The translations under genes and the position numbers were made by a program. A stretch of 64,000 bases of DNA from VXYL01 sp965243095 (GTDB lineage Bacteria > Pseudomonadota > Gammaproteobacteria > Pseudomonadales > Azotimanducaceae): contig OZ251530.1 of the NCBI GenBank assembly GCA_965243095.1, forward strand, positions 1,550,001 through 1,614,000. Direction: 5' to 3'. Shown here piece after piece: positions 32,191 through 46,491 of the stretch. The notes below the pieces were generated by a model. It saw only the letters and a program-made list of their open reading frames with translations, was not told the DNA's origin and did not search any database. Position 1 is the stretch's first letter. The number at the start of each line of letters is the position of its first letter.

Positions 32191-33531
32191 TCAGTCGAGT
32201 TTCTTGCCCGCCGGCCGGCTTGGCCAACGTATGGCCAACGCCAACGGCGCGAGCAAGAGCTCCAAGAAAGTGTGCGCGGCTAGCTCGCAAATTGCGCTGA
32301 ACCAACTGCGGGCCTTGCGCGAATGGAAAGCCGGACCCAAGCGCACATCCACTTCGCACAACGCGAACGCGGCGTCCAGACGCCACGAAAGCTCCGGGTT
32401 GCGCCGCGCCCCAAGCTGGTTCGGGTCGATGCAGCGAATCGCCGGAGGAAAAGCGCGGCAGAGCGGCGGCAAACCCAGTGCTTGCCCGCCTCGCCGGATC
32501 GCCACGGCCTTGGCGTAGTGCGCCAGCGTGGCCGGGGATGGGCGGCGGCCGGCGATGTAGCGCGTTAGGGCATTGGCTTCCTCTAGGAGATCCCGGTGCC
32601 GGCCGGTGCCGCGGCCGAGACCTTGGGCAAGCGGCCTCGGTTCCACCCCGAGGCGGGCGCAGTCCGTGGCGGCGGCGTCCGTGGCTTTCGTGTGCAAAGC
32701 GAAAAGGCCCTGCAAACGTGCCGCGTACGGTCTCGGCAACAGGCGCAAGACCATCGCCAAGTGGACGAGCAGGCGCACGCCGACCGTGGGCAGCCGCACC
32801 GCCGGCAGCAAGCGACGATGCCGGTGCCAAGCCAATTGGCGCAAAAACGCCGTCAGCGTCACGCTGCCGGATTGCGCCACCGTGTAAACGCCCGCCGATC
32901 CGCCGGCGATCCTGCCGCGAATGCCGTGGCACAGATCGGCAACGTGTATGGGCTGCACGCGCGGCGCCGGCAGGAAAGCGGGTATCAGCGGCGCACGCTT
33001 TGCCACGTTGTCCAAGGTTGCGAACAAGCCGCCGGCATCGCCGCCGTACACCAGCCCGGGGCGCACCACGGTGCCTTCCTGCGCCAACACCACCTGCTCG
33101 ATGGCGCGTTTGCGGCGGGCGTAGGCGGAGGCGCCGCCGGGTCGCGCTTCGATGCTGGAGAGGAAGACGAACGTCGTCGCGCCGCAGCGCTGGGCCTCCG
33201 CCAGCAGGGATTTCGCCGCTGTTAGCTCCGCTTCTTCGGACAACGCGCCGCTGGGATCGTAGGCCGCGTGAACGACCGCCGCGGCGCCCTCGAAGGCGAC
33301 CGGCGGTGGCGGTTCTTCCAAGCGGTAGGGGAAAGCGGCCACGCCTTCCCGCGGCTTGAGCGCCGCCGGCGTTCGCACCAGCGCCCGCACACGGAAGCCC
33401 TCGGCGAGCAACGCCATCGTCAAGTGCTTGCCGATATAGCCATTGGCGCCGGTGAGGACGACGGTTGGCCTCTCTTCGGTGTTGACTCCCAACTCCCGAA
33501 CGAATATGCCGTACACCCGCAGAGTGTACAC
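32191..33531 (-). CDS. NAD-dependent epimerase/dehydratase family protein with extra C-terminal domain
   Basis: A 446-residue protein. The N-terminal 290 residues form an extended-SDR Rossmann domain: VVLTGANGYIGKHL (GxxGxxG), VVHAAYDPSGALSEEAE, FLSSIEARPGGASAYARRK (YxxxK catalytic pair), VVRPGLVYGG. The C-terminal part (about 300-446) contains SWRLDAAFALCEVDVRLG and a hydrophobic tail AHTFLELLLAPLALAIRW, so the protein is probably attached to the membrane. A nucleotide-sugar or related substrate is likely. The start is uncertain: GTG 33531 is the most upstream codon, and no clear binding site was seen. It converges on the membrane-protein array and diverges from gltB. Confidence 0.72.
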   Translation of the reverse strand: MYTLRVYGIFVRELGVNTEERPTVVLTGANGYIGKHLTMALLAEGFRVRALVRTPAALKPREGVAAFPYRLEEPPPPVAFEGAAAVVHAAYDPSGALSEEAELTAAKSLLAEAQRCGATTFVFLSSIEARPGGASAYARRKRAIEQVVLAQEGTVVRPGLVYGGDAGGLFATLDNVAKRAPLIPAFLPAPRVQPIHVADLCHGIRGRIAGGSAGVYTVAQSGSVTLTAFLRQLAWHRHRRLLPAVRLPTVGVRLLVHLAMVLRLLPRPYAARLQGLFALHTKATDAAATDCARLGVEPRPLAQGLGRGTGRHRDLLEEANALTRYIAGRRPSPATLAHYAKAVAIRRGGQALGLPPLCRAFPPAIRCIDPNQLGARRNPELSWRLDAAFALCEVDVRLGPAFHSRKARSWFSAICELAAHTFLELLLAPLALAIRWPSRPAGKKLD

Positions 33532-33648
33532 CGCTTGATAGATCGGCCGGCATCTGCCATGTTAGGGGGTTCCCCTCGACGGGGGATGGGGCAGCCGCGT
33601 CGCAAGGTGCGAGGCGGTCGCAAGCAAGGGAGAACGCGCTCAAGCGCC

Positions 33649-38272
<4,624 letters not shown>

Positions 38273-38280
<8 letters not shown>

Positions 38281-39751
38281 AACTACGGGTTTCAAGGAAC
38301 ACGATCGCGTCGCGGCGCCGTACCGCAACGCGGTGGAGCGCATTGCGGATTTCCGCGAAATCTACACCGAGCACGACCGCGACCGGCTCGCTACCCAAGC
38401 GTCGCGCTGCATGGATTGCGGGGTGCCGTTCTGTCAATCGCCGGACATGAACCACGGGCGCAGCGGCTGCCCCATCCACAACCTCATTCCGGAGTGGAAC
38501 GATTTGGTGTACCGCGGCCATTGGCGCGACGCCCTCGACCGGCTGCACAAGACCAACAACTTCCCGGAGTTCACCGGCCGCGTGTGCCCGGCGCCGTGCG
38601 AAGGCTCTTGCGTGCTCGGCATCATCGACCCGCCGGTGACGATAAAGAACATCGAAATGGCCATCATCGATCGCGGTTTCGCCGAAGGCTGGGTGGTGCC
38701 GCGGCCGCCGCAGACGCGCAGCGGCAAGACGGTGGCAGTTGTGGGTTCCGGCCCCGCCGGCCTCGCCGCCGCGGCGCAACTGAACCAAGCCGGCCACGCG
38801 GTGACGGTGTACGAACGCGCCGACCGCATCGGCGGGCTGTTGATGTACGGCATCCCGAACATGAAACTGGACAAGGCCATCGTGGAACGCCGGGTGGATT
38901 TGCTGCGCTCCGAAGGCGTGGTCTTCGTCACCGGCGCGGACATCGGCGGCGAGGGGAACGGCGCACCCGGAGTGGCGGATCTGGTGGCGAACACGGACGC
39001 CGTTTTGCTCGCCACCGGCGCGACGGTGCCGAACAACCTGCCGATTCCGGGCCGGGATCTGGACGGCGTGCATTTCGCTATGGAGTTTCTCACCGCGAAC
39101 ACCAAGAGCCTGCTCGACAGCAACCACGCGGATTCCGCGTACATAAATGCCAAGGACAAGAACGTGATCGTCATCGGCGGCGGCGACACCGGCACCGACT
39201 GCATCGGCACCGCCATGCGCCACGGCTGCAAGACGCTGACCAACTTCGAGATCGTCCCCGAACCGCCGCAACAACGCGCCGGCGACAACCCGTGGCCAAC
39301 GTGGCCGTTCATCTACCGCGTGGACTACGGCCACGAGGAAGCCGCCGCCAAGTTCAATCAGGATCCGCGCGTGTATAGAACCTCCGCGGTGGAGTTCGTA
39401 AGCAACGGCGAGGGGCGCGTTGCGTCACTGGTGGCGGCGGATTTCGCAACGGTGGACGGGCGTTTCACCAAAGTGGAAGGTTCGGAGAGGACTTGGGAAG
39501 CGGACCTCGTGTTGCTGGCGATGGGTTTCCGCGGGCCGGAACACTATGTGAGCGAACCGTTGCAGTTGGAGTTGGACGCCCGCTCCAACTACAAGGCAGG
39601 CAAGGGTGCCTACAGCACCAGCCACGCCAAGGTTTTCGCCGCCGGCGATTGCCGCAGCGGTCAGTCGCTGGTGGTGCGCGCCATCAACGAAGGCCGTGAA
39701 GCCGCGCGGGAGATCGATCGGGCGCTAAGCGGAACAACGAACCTGCCGTAG
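38273..39751 (+). CDS. gltD: Glutamate synthase small subunit
   Basis: A 492-residue FAD/NADPH subunit supplying electrons to GltB. N-terminal iron-sulfur cysteines are visible in CMDCGVPFCQS, SGCPIHN and CPAPCEGSC. FAD loop: VVGSGPAGLAAAAQL. NADPH loop: VIGGGDTGTDCIG. The GTG start at 38273 lies inside the end of gltB (8-bp overlap) and gives the normal family length. The C-terminal GDCRSGQSLVVRAINEGREAA motif is intact. It converges on the CoA-transferase gene with a 3-bp gap. Confidence 0.95.
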
Positions 39752-39754
39752 TTG

Positions 39755-40927
39755 TCAGATCGCCCCGGCGGTGCGCAACTCGTCGATGTCTTCCGCGCTG
39801 TAACCCGCTGCCGTCAACACCTCCGATGTGTGCTCGCCAAGGCCCGGCGTGGTGGATCGCACATGAAACTCCGCCCCCGACATCTTGATCGGCTGCGCCA
39901 CCAGTTCGATGTCGCCAAGTTCGGGGTGATTCGCTGGTGCCGCCATCCGCAAATGCCGCACTTGCGGATCGGCGAACACCTCGTCGATGGCGTGGATGTA
40001 GCCGGCCGGTACGCCGGCGTCGTTGAACGCCGCGATCCATGCGGCGCTGGATTTGGTTTTCGTGATCGCCTCGATTTCCGCGTTCAGCGCATCCCGATGC
40101 CGGGAACGCAGCGCCGGCGTTTTGTAGCGCTCGTCCGTGAGCCAATCCTCGCGGTGCATCACGGCGCAGAACCGCTGATAGATCGCCGTGCCGGTAGCGG
40201 CGATGTTGATGTGCCCGTCCTGGGTTTGGAAAACCCCCGTGGGAATCCCGGTGGGATGGTTGTTGCCCGCTTGCGCCGGCACGTCTTTTTCCAGCAGCCA
40301 GCGTTCGGCTTGGAAATCCAGCATGGCAACCTGCGCTTCGAGCAGCGATGTACGCACCCACTTGCCCTCGCCGCCAACCGTGCGCCCCACCAGCGCGGTG
40401 AGAACGCCGAGCGCGGCGTACAGACCGGCGGCGAGATCCGCCACCGGAATGCCGGCGCGCACCGGCCCTTGGCCGGGCAAACCGGTGATCGACATCAAGC
40501 CGCCCATGCCTTGCGCCACCTGATCGAATCCGGGCAGGTGGCCGGCGGGCCCGTCTTGGCCGAAGCCGGAAATGCTCGCGTACACGATGCCCGCGTTGAC
40601 GGCCTTGACCGCTTCGTAGTCGATGCCAAGCCGGTGTTTCACGTCCGGCCGGTAGTTCTCCACCACCACGTCCGCACCTTCTGCGAGCCGAAAAAACACC
40701 TTCTTGCCCGCGTCGTCCTTGAGGTTCAGCGTCATGCTGCGCTTGTTGCGGTGCAGATTTTGAAAATCCGGTCCGAGCCGCGCATCGCCCATCTGCCCGT
40801 CGCCCCGCCCCGGTTGCTCGATCTTCACCACGTCCGCCCCCCAATCCGCGAGTTGGCGCACGCAAGTGGGCCCGGCGCGCACCCGCGTGAGATCCAGCAC
40901 CTTGATATGGGCGAGGGGCAGCGGCAT
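39755..40927 (-). CDS. CaiB/BaiF family (class III) CoA-transferase
   Basis: A 390-residue family III CoA-transferase, moving CoA between carboxylic acids. The N-terminus IKVLDLTRVRAGPTCVRQLADWGADVVKIEQP and NLHRNKRSMTLNLK are family hallmarks, with further motifs in VVVENYRPDVKHRLGIDY and SGFGQDGP. The conserved active-site Asp is probably in PGFDQVAQG. Substrate is not predictable; formyl-, succinyl- and carnitine-type members look alike. The start at 40927 (MPLPLAHIKV) fits the family's usual beginning, though in-frame starts exist upstream. It is the last gene on this strand after cmk, 115 bp downstream. Confidence 0.88.
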   Translation of the reverse strand: MPLPLAHIKVLDLTRVRAGPTCVRQLADWGADVVKIEQPGRGDGQMGDARLGPDFQNLHRNKRSMTLNLKDDAGKKVFFRLAEGADVVVENYRPDVKHRLGIDYEAVKAVNAGIVYASISGFGQDGPAGHLPGFDQVAQGMGGLMSITGLPGQGPVRAGIPVADLAAGLYAALGVLTALVGRTVGGEGKWVRTSLLEAQVAMLDFQAERWLLEKDVPAQAGNNHPTGIPTGVFQTQDGHINIAATGTAIYQRFCAVMHREDWLTDERYKTPALRSRHRDALNAEIEAITKTKSSAAWIAAFNDAGVPAGYIHAIDEVFADPQVRHLRMAAPANHPELGDIELVAQPIKMSGAEFHVRSTTPGLGEHTSEVLTAAGYSAEDIDELRTAGAI

Positions 40928-41042
40928 GTGGAGAGTTGCGTTGTGCGAGGCGAGCGAGCGTACCATCTTGGAAGACCGCCTGTTGGGCAACGTGGGCAGT
41001 GTGGACAACGTGGAGAAGAGCCACAGCGTCGGTATTGGTTCC

Positions 41043-41723
41043 TCAGTCGCATCCCCGCTGCGTTTTGCGCCCATGCACGAGAGTCAGCACTTGCCCGATG
41101 ACATCGTCGGCGGAAAGCGCGGTCGAGTCGATCACCACGGCGTCCGCGGCGGGCGCCAGAGGCGCGACGGCGCGTTGGCGGTCGCGCTGGTCGCGCTCAC
41201 GCATCGCCGCCAAAGTTGCTGACGGTATCGCGTCGTCTCCCCGCTCGCGCAGTTGCCGCAAGCGCCGCTCGGCGCGGGCTTCGGGCGTGGCGTCGAGGAA
41301 TATCTTCAGGGCGGCGTCCGGGAACACCACCGTGCCCATGTCGCGGCCGTCGGCCACCAAACCCGGAGGGCGGCGGAAACCGCGCTGCACAGCGAGCAAC
41401 GCGGTGCGCACCGCGGGCAACGCTGCCACCTTGGAGGCCGGGGCGTCGATTTCGGGGGCGCGGATTGCCGCGGTTGCGTCCGCGCCATCCACCAGCACTT
41501 TGGCGTCGGCGAAGGCGATGTGCAGGCGGGTTGCCATTGCCGCCAGCGCGGGGGCGTCTGAGAGATCCATGCCGCGGCGCACTGCCGTCAATGCGACCAC
41601 GCGGTAGAGGGCGCCGCTGTCGAGCAAGTGCCAGCCGAGGCGGTTGGCGACGCCTTTGGCCACGGTGCCCTTGCCCGAGCCGGCGGGGCCGTCGATGGCG
41701 ATGACCGGTGGGGGGCTCTTCAA
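41043..41723 (-). CDS. cmk: Cytidylate kinase
   Basis: A 226-residue kinase that phosphorylates CMP and dCMP. P-loop: AIDGPAGSGKGTVAK. CMP-binding features: LLDSGALYRVVAL and ADGRDMGTVVFPDA. The LID region is ARAERRLRQLRERG. A TTG start at 41723 overlaps the tyrA stop (TTGA) and gives a normal family length. In many gammaproteobacteria cmk is followed by rpsA. That gene is missing here and a CoA-transferase follows instead. Confidence 0.93.
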   Translation of the reverse strand: MKSPPPVIAIDGPAGSGKGTVAKGVANRLGWHLLDSGALYRVVALTAVRRGMDLSDAPALAAMATRLHIAFADAKVLVDGADATAAIRAPEIDAPASKVAALPAVRTALLAVQRGFRRPPGLVADGRDMGTVVFPDAALKIFLDATPEARAERRLRQLRERGDDAIPSATLAAMRERDQRDRQRAVAPLAPAADAVVIDSTALSADDVIGQVLTLVHGRKTQRGCD

Positions 41724-42550
41724 TTTGCGGTGTGCGAATCGAGCATCCGCCGCTTCTCCGCGATGGCGGCGATGCGCGCCCGCAAAGGCTCGCGGTCGGC
41801 GCACAAGGTTGCGGCAAAGTCGCGGAGGCCGTCAATCAACTCGTCCAGGTGGCGCAACACCGGGTCGGCGTTGGCGTGCAGGATGTCCGCCCACACGTCC
41901 GGGTCCGCGCCGGCGATGCGCGTGAAATCGCGGAAGCCGCCGCCGACGTCCCGCAAGTCGTCGGTTTGGGAGGCGAGTTCGACAAACGCGAAGGCCAGCA
42001 GGTGTGGCAGGTGGCTGAGCTTGGCGAACCGTTCGTCGTGGGCGGCGGCGTCCTCCACAACCACGCGCGCGCCGACGGTTTGCCAATAGCGGCGCACCGT
42101 CGCCACGGCGTCGGCATCGGTGGCTTCTGTCGGTGTGAGAACCACCGGGCGTCCGCGGAACAGATCTGCCCGTGCCGCCGCCGCGCCGCCTAGCGAACCG
42201 CCGGCGATCGGGTGGCAAGGAACGAAACCCGCCGGCGCGGGCCGCAGCGCATCGATTACGGATTGCTTCACGCTGCCCACGTCGAACACCACGTCCGCTC
42301 GCTGCGCCGCTTCGCGCACCCGGTCGGCGATGGCCGCCACCGGCACCGCCACGCACGCGGCTTGGAAGTTCTCGTTGGGTTTCTGCGTGGTAGCGTCCAC
42401 CACGCCGTGCGCCAAAGCTGCGACCAAGGCATCTGCGTCGCGGTCCACGCCCACCACGCGGTCGAATAGGCCGGCCGCCTTCGCCGCCAAAGCGAACGAG
42501 CCGCCGACCAGACCGGTGCCGACGAGCAGAAGGGAACGGGGCGGGGCCAC
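41720..42550 (-). CDS. tyrA: Prephenate dehydrogenase
   Basis: A 276-residue NAD-dependent enzyme for tyrosine synthesis (prephenate to 4-hydroxyphenylpyruvate). NAD loop: LLVGTGLVGGSFALA. Substrate region: VPCHPIAGGSLGGAAAARADLF. The conserved histidines are in KLSHLPHLLAFAFV. The GTG start at 42550 lies 1 bp after the hisC stop. In Pseudomonas-type clusters tyrA is fused to or followed by aroA before cmk. Here it ends at normal monofunctional length and is joined directly to cmk. Confidence 0.92.
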   Translation of the reverse strand: MAPPRSLLLVGTGLVGGSFALAAKAAGLFDRVVGVDRDADALVAALAHGVVDATTQKPNENFQAACVAVPVAAIADRVREAAQRADVVFDVGSVKQSVIDALRPAPAGFVPCHPIAGGSLGGAAAARADLFRGRPVVLTPTEATDADAVATVRRYWQTVGARVVVEDAAAHDERFAKLSHLPHLLAFAFVELASQTDDLRDVGGGFRDFTRIAGADPDVWADILHANADPVLRHLDELIDGLRDFAATLCADREPLRARIAAIAEKRRMLDSHTAN

Positions 42551-42551
42551 G

Positions 42552-43655
42552 TCAGCCCTCCAGCACCCGTTCCAAGGCGGCGAGGAAGCGCGTGTTCTCC
42601 TCGCCGAAGCCAATGCTCACGCGCAGGTGGCGGGGCATTCCGTAGTTCGCCACTGGCCGGACGATCACCCCTTGATCGAGCAGCGCGTTGTATATGGCCA
42701 TCGCATCGCGTCCGGGGCCCACGTCGAAGGTGATGAAGTTGGCGATGGAGGGAATCCACTCGAAGCCCAGATCTGCGAGACCGCGTTCCAACGCCGCCAT
42801 GCCTTCGGCGTTGCCGAGGCGGCTTTCCTCCACATAGGCGGCATCGGCCAAGGCGGCTTCCGCGGCGGCCAAGCCCAAGCCGCCGACGTTGAACGGTTGC
42901 CGAATGCGGTTCATCAAATCGGCGAACTCCGGCGAGCTCACCGCGTAGCCAACGCGCAAGGCGGCCAGGCCGTGGATTTTCGAGAAGGTGCGCGTCACCA
43001 CGAGGTTGGGATGCTCGGCCAAGAGCTGAAGGCCGTCCGGGAAATCGGGCGCCCCCCCGTATTCGATGTACGCCTCGTCCAACACCACCCAAACGTGGCG
43101 CGGCACCGCGCTCAGGAACCGCCGCAGCGATGTTTCATCCACCCAAGTGCCGGTGGGATTGTTCGGATTGGCCAAGAACACCGCGCGCGTATTGGCGTCC
43201 ACCGCCGCCGCCATTGCCGCCAGATCGTGGCCCCAGTCCCGCGAAGCCACGCGCCGCGCCACACCGCCCGCCGCCGCCACCGCCAGCGGATAGACCACGA
43301 AACAGTGCTCGTCCATCACCGCCACGGTGCCGGGCGAGACCGCCACCCGCGCCGCCAGCTCCAGCACGTCGTTGGAGCCGTTGCCGAGGGTGATTTGTTC
43401 CCGCGCCACACCGAGACGTTCGGCCAACGCGGCCTTGAGGCGCGCGCCGTTGCCGTCCGGGTAGCGGGAAAGATCCTCCGTGGCGGCCGCCAGCGCCCGC
43501 CGCACGCTCGCGGACGGCCCGCGCGGGTTTTCGTTGCTGGCGAGTTTCACCGCGCCGGTGATGCCGCGTTCGCGTTCCAGTTCCTCAATGGATTTGCCTG
43601 GCACATAGGGCGCGATGGTGGTGACCGCGGGGTTGACGTTGGCCGGCGCGCTCAT
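42552..43655 (-). CDS. hisC: Histidinol-phosphate / aromatic amino acid aminotransferase
   Basis: A 367-residue PLP-dependent class I/II aminotransferase. PLP lysine in TRTFSKIHGLAALRVGY, with VFLANPNNPTGTWV and VVLDEAYIEYG completing the active site. Between pheA and tyrA it most likely transaminates phenylpyruvate and hydroxyphenylpyruvate, and may also serve histidine synthesis. ATG 43655 overlaps the pheA stop (ATGA). Confidence 0.93.
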   Translation of the reverse strand: MSAPANVNPAVTTIAPYVPGKSIEELERERGITGAVKLASNENPRGPSASVRRALAAATEDLSRYPDGNGARLKAALAERLGVAREQITLGNGSNDVLELAARVAVSPGTVAVMDEHCFVVYPLAVAAAGGVARRVASRDWGHDLAAMAAAVDANTRAVFLANPNNPTGTWVDETSLRRFLSAVPRHVWVVLDEAYIEYGGAPDFPDGLQLLAEHPNLVVTRTFSKIHGLAALRVGYAVSSPEFADLMNRIRQPFNVGGLGLAAAEAALADAAYVEESRLGNAEGMAALERGLADLGFEWIPSIANFITFDVGPGRDAMAIYNALLDQGVIVRPVANYGMPRHLRVSIGFGEENTRFLAALERVLEG

Positions 43656-44770
43656 GTCGCGGCCGCGGCGCGGGGATAGGAGCCGAGGTTGCGCACGGAG
43701 GTGGCGGTGCGTTCCAGCTCGGCCAGCACCGCCTCGACGGTGGGGTCGTCGCTGTGGCCCTCGAAGTCGATGAAGAAGACGTACTGCCAATCCGAGGACT
43801 TCGACGGGCGCGATTCGATGCGCGACAAGCTGATGTCGTGGCGGTGGAACGGCGCCAGCACGTTGTACAGTGCCCCGGGCTCGTTGCGCGTGGACACCAC
43901 CAGCGAAGTGCGGTCGCGGCCGCTCGGCGCCACGCTCTGGTGGCCGATGACGAAGAAGCGCGTCTTGTTGCCCGGCAGGTCCTCGATGTTCTCCGCCACC
44001 ACGTCCAAGCCGTAGCGGTCCGCGGCCACTTCGCCGGCGATGGCGGCGACGCCGTCGCGTTCGCCGGCGATGCGCGCCGCTTCGGCGTTGCTGGCCGCCG
44101 GCGTGCGCGCCAGCGCCGGATAATGCATGTGCAGCCAATGCCGACACTGCGCCAGCGATTGCTCGTGCGCGACTACCTCGGTCAGCGCTTTGGGATCGCC
44201 GCCGCGCCGCACCAGCAGCGCGTGGTGGATGGGCAGCTCGATCTCGGCGCAGATGCGCAGCGGCGACGCGGCCAGGCAGTCCAGCGTGTGCTTGACCATG
44301 CCGTCGGTGCTGTTCTCCACCGCCACCACACCGTAGTGCGCCGCGCCGGATTCCACCTCGCGGAACACCTCCGCCACCGAGGGCAGGGCGCGCATCTTGG
44401 CGAAGTGGCCGAACTGCTTCACCGCCGCCGCCTCGGTGTAGGTGCCGGTGGGGCCCAAACAGGCGATGGTGAGCGGCTGTTCCAAGGAAAGGCAGCAGGA
44501 GATGATTTCCCGGAACAGGCGCTCGATGTGGGCGTCCGGCAGCGGGCCTTCGTTCTCGGCGCGCAGCCGGGCGAGAATCTGCGCCTCGCGCTCCGGGCGG
44601 TAGTACACCGGCGTTTCCGTCGCGCCGGTTGTGGCCTTGATATGCGCGAGTTCCTTGGCGCAGGCGGCGCGTTGGTTCAGCAGCGCGCGCAACTGCCGGT
44701 CGATTTCGTCGATGCGCTCGCGCGCGCCCCGCAACGCGGCCTCGGCTTCGACATGTGGGTTCACGGCCAT
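43652..44770 (-). CDS. pheA: Bifunctional chorismate mutase / prephenate dehydratase
   Basis: A 372-residue P-protein that converts chorismate to prephenate and then to phenylpyruvate. AroQ chorismate mutase domain at about 15-95 (RIDEIDRQLRALLNQRA). Dehydratase domain from about 100 (LGPTGTYTEAAAVKQFG, VENSTDGMVKHTLD) with the catalytic TRF in NKTRFFVIG. The ACT domain at the C-terminus has EPGALYNVLAPF and SRIESRPSK, which bind phenylalanine for feedback inhibition. The start codon is an in-frame ATG at 44770. The operon continues with hisC, tyrA and cmk, each overlapping or touching the one before. Confidence 0.94.
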   Translation of the reverse strand: MAVNPHVEAEAALRGARERIDEIDRQLRALLNQRAACAKELAHIKATTGATETPVYYRPEREAQILARLRAENEGPLPDAHIERLFREIISCCLSLEQPLTIACLGPTGTYTEAAAVKQFGHFAKMRALPSVAEVFREVESGAAHYGVVAVENSTDGMVKHTLDCLAASPLRICAEIELPIHHALLVRRGGDPKALTEVVAHEQSLAQCRHWLHMHYPALARTPAASNAEAARIAGERDGVAAIAGEVAADRYGLDVVAENIEDLPGNKTRFFVIGHQSVAPSGRDRTSLVVSTRNEPGALYNVLAPFHRHDISLSRIESRPSKSSDWQYVFFIDFEGHSDDPTVEAVLAELERTATSVRNLGSYPRAAAAT

Positions 44771-44827
44771 CGAACGGGCACCTGGCTCGTCATGCGTGGC
44801 AAGCTACCACGCGAACAGCAACAGCGT

Positions 44828-45652
44828 TCAACGCAGGTAGGCGCCGGGCGTTCGGTTCCAGCGGAACGGCAGATTCGGATCGCGCTCGAGGATTTCCGCC
44901 GGCACCGCGTCCTCCCACCCGGCCGGCACCTCATTGGACTTGCGGTAGTACCAGCCGAGCAGCACGGTGCGGCGTTCGTCCGAGGCGTTCGGGTGCGTGC
45001 CGTGCAGCAGCCGGGCATCGCCGATGAGCAGTTGGCCGGCGTACACCGGCACGTCCAGCGCTTGCGGATGGTCGCAGAACATCCACTCGTTGGTTTCCGC
45101 CACTTCGTAGCCGCCGCCTTCGTGGGGCGCCACCAGATGGCTGTGCAAGTCCAGTCGCCGCCGATGGCTGCCGGGAATCGCCCGCAGGCAGCCGTTGCGC
45201 GGCGTGGTGTCGGTGAGATACCAGTTCAGAAACACCTGCTGCGGCCACGGGGAAACGCTGATCGGGTCGTCCCAACGCGCCCAATCCTGATGCCAATAGA
45301 GCGCCGGCGCCCCGGGCGGCTTGGAGATGATCTGGAACGCGCCGCCGGAGCGCAGGTCGGCGATGCCGAGCGCCGCCATGATCTCCGCCGGATGTTCGAT
45401 GAGCTCGTCCACCAGCGCGTCCCGCGGCAGGTCGGGATTGCGCTTGGCGATGTTGCGCTCGCCGCTGACGAAGATGTCCGAACCTTGGTACTTCCACCGC
45501 GCCGGATGTTCGGTGCGGCGCAGCCACTCGTCCGACCAAGAGCGCAACCGCTCCACGCGGCCGGCCGGCAACATGCCGTCCACCACGCAGAAGCCGTCTT
45601 CAAGCAACTGGCGGCGGGCGTTCGCAAGTTCGTTGTTCAGCGGCATGGCCAT
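44828..45652 (-). CDS. Phytanoyl-CoA dioxygenase (PhyH) family protein
   Basis: A 274-residue iron(II)/2-oxoglutarate oxygenase. The metal triad can be placed as His and Asp in LYWHQDWARWDD and the distal His in RLLHGTHPNASDERR, which also supplies the 2-oxoglutarate arginine. The region KPPGAPALYWHQD...NGCLRAIPGSH is typical of PhyH proteins that hydroxylate lipids or small metabolites. It lies 57 bp upstream of pheA on the same strand, so it may be read with the aromatic operon, though no functional link is evident. Confidence 0.85.
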   Translation of the reverse strand: MAMPLNNELANARRQLLEDGFCVVDGMLPAGRVERLRSWSDEWLRRTEHPARWKYQGSDIFVSGERNIAKRNPDLPRDALVDELIEHPAEIMAALGIADLRSGGAFQIISKPPGAPALYWHQDWARWDDPISVSPWPQQVFLNWYLTDTTPRNGCLRAIPGSHRRRLDLHSHLVAPHEGGGYEVAETNEWMFCDHPQALDVPVYAGQLLIGDARLLHGTHPNASDERRTVLLGWYYRKSNEVPAGWEDAVPAEILERDPNLPFRWNRTPGAYLR

Positions 45653-45738
45653 CCCTTCTTCATGCTCCCTTCAGTGCGCTGACTTTCGGCGGCAAGCGTA
45701 CCGCAGCCAGAAGCCACGCTGCCGTAGAATACCCGCGT

Positions 45739-46491
45739 TTGGCAGATCAAAAGGCGGATCGCTTGGCCCGGCGGCGGACAGGTTTTTCTACACGGTGGGC
45801 GCTCTGGTTCGGCGCACTCGCCGCTGTGCTGGCCGCGGGATGCGTTCCCGCGCCCGTGCCGGCGCCGTCGCGGCCGGCACCGCCGCCAGCGCCGGCACCC
45901 GCGCCTTCGCCCCCGCAAGACGAGCCAGCCGTGGCGGAAGCGTTGGCCGCCGCCGAACGCGCGCTGGCGGAAGATCGCCTGCTCACGCCGCCGGACGACT
46001 GCGCGCATTTGCACTTCCAGCGCGCCTTGGCGTTGGCGCCGGATCTGCCACAGGCGCAGCTCGGCATGGAGCGCATCGTGGAGCGCTACATCGCCCTCGC
46101 CGGCCGCGCCATGCGCCGGGGCGGTTGGCGTTCGGCGCGCACGATGCTGGAACGCGCCGCGGTGGTCGATGCCGCGCATCCGGGCATCGCGCCGGCGCGC
46201 CGGCAACTGGAACTGCTGGCAAGCGCCGAACGGCTGACGATGGACTTGGAACACGGCGCCGTGCGAGCGCGAAGCGCCGCCCTTGCCGGCAAGTTGGCGG
46301 CCTTCGGCGGCAAAGCGCGCCGCGCCAACGCCCGCGTCACCATTCGCGCCGGCTCCGACGCGGACGGGCGTTGGATACACCAGCAACTGCGCAAGTCGCC
46401 GGGCACCACGCCGGTGCGCGGCAGCATCGAAATCGGCCGGCCGCCGCGGGTGACCATTCTGCTGTTCCGCTTGGACGGGGTCGAAGGTTGA
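45739..46491 (+). CDS. Putative lipoprotein with helical-repeat body
   Basis: A 250-residue protein. A positive N-terminus, hydrophobic stretch and lipobox LAAGC (near residues 31-35) predict an acylated outer- or inner-membrane lipoprotein. A Pro/Ala linker follows, then amphipathic helices with TPR-like spacing (HLHFQRALALAPDLPQAQLG, ARTMLERAAVVDAAHPGIA) and a C-terminal basic beta part ending VTILLFRLD. The start is a TTG at 45739. It overlaps the PCu(A)C gene by 4 bp (TTGA). Its function is unknown. Confidence 0.65.
   Translation: MADQKADRLARRRTGFSTRWALWFGALAAVLAAGCVPAPVPAPSRPAPPPAPAPAPSPPQDEPAVAEALAAAERALAEDRLLTPPDDCAHLHFQRALALAPDLPQAQLGMERIVERYIALAGRAMRRGGWRSARTMLERAAVVDAAHPGIAPARRQLELLASAERLTMDLEHGAVRARSAALAGKLAAFGGKARRANARVTIRAGSDADGRWIHQQLRKSPGTTPVRGSIEIGRPPRVTILLFRLDGVEG

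Noticed and set aside
29448..32300. A 950-codon open frame across copies 3 and 4
   Set aside because: It starts in the wrong frame of copy 3, enters copy 4 in frame only at 29877 and reads nonsense after the G17 tract.
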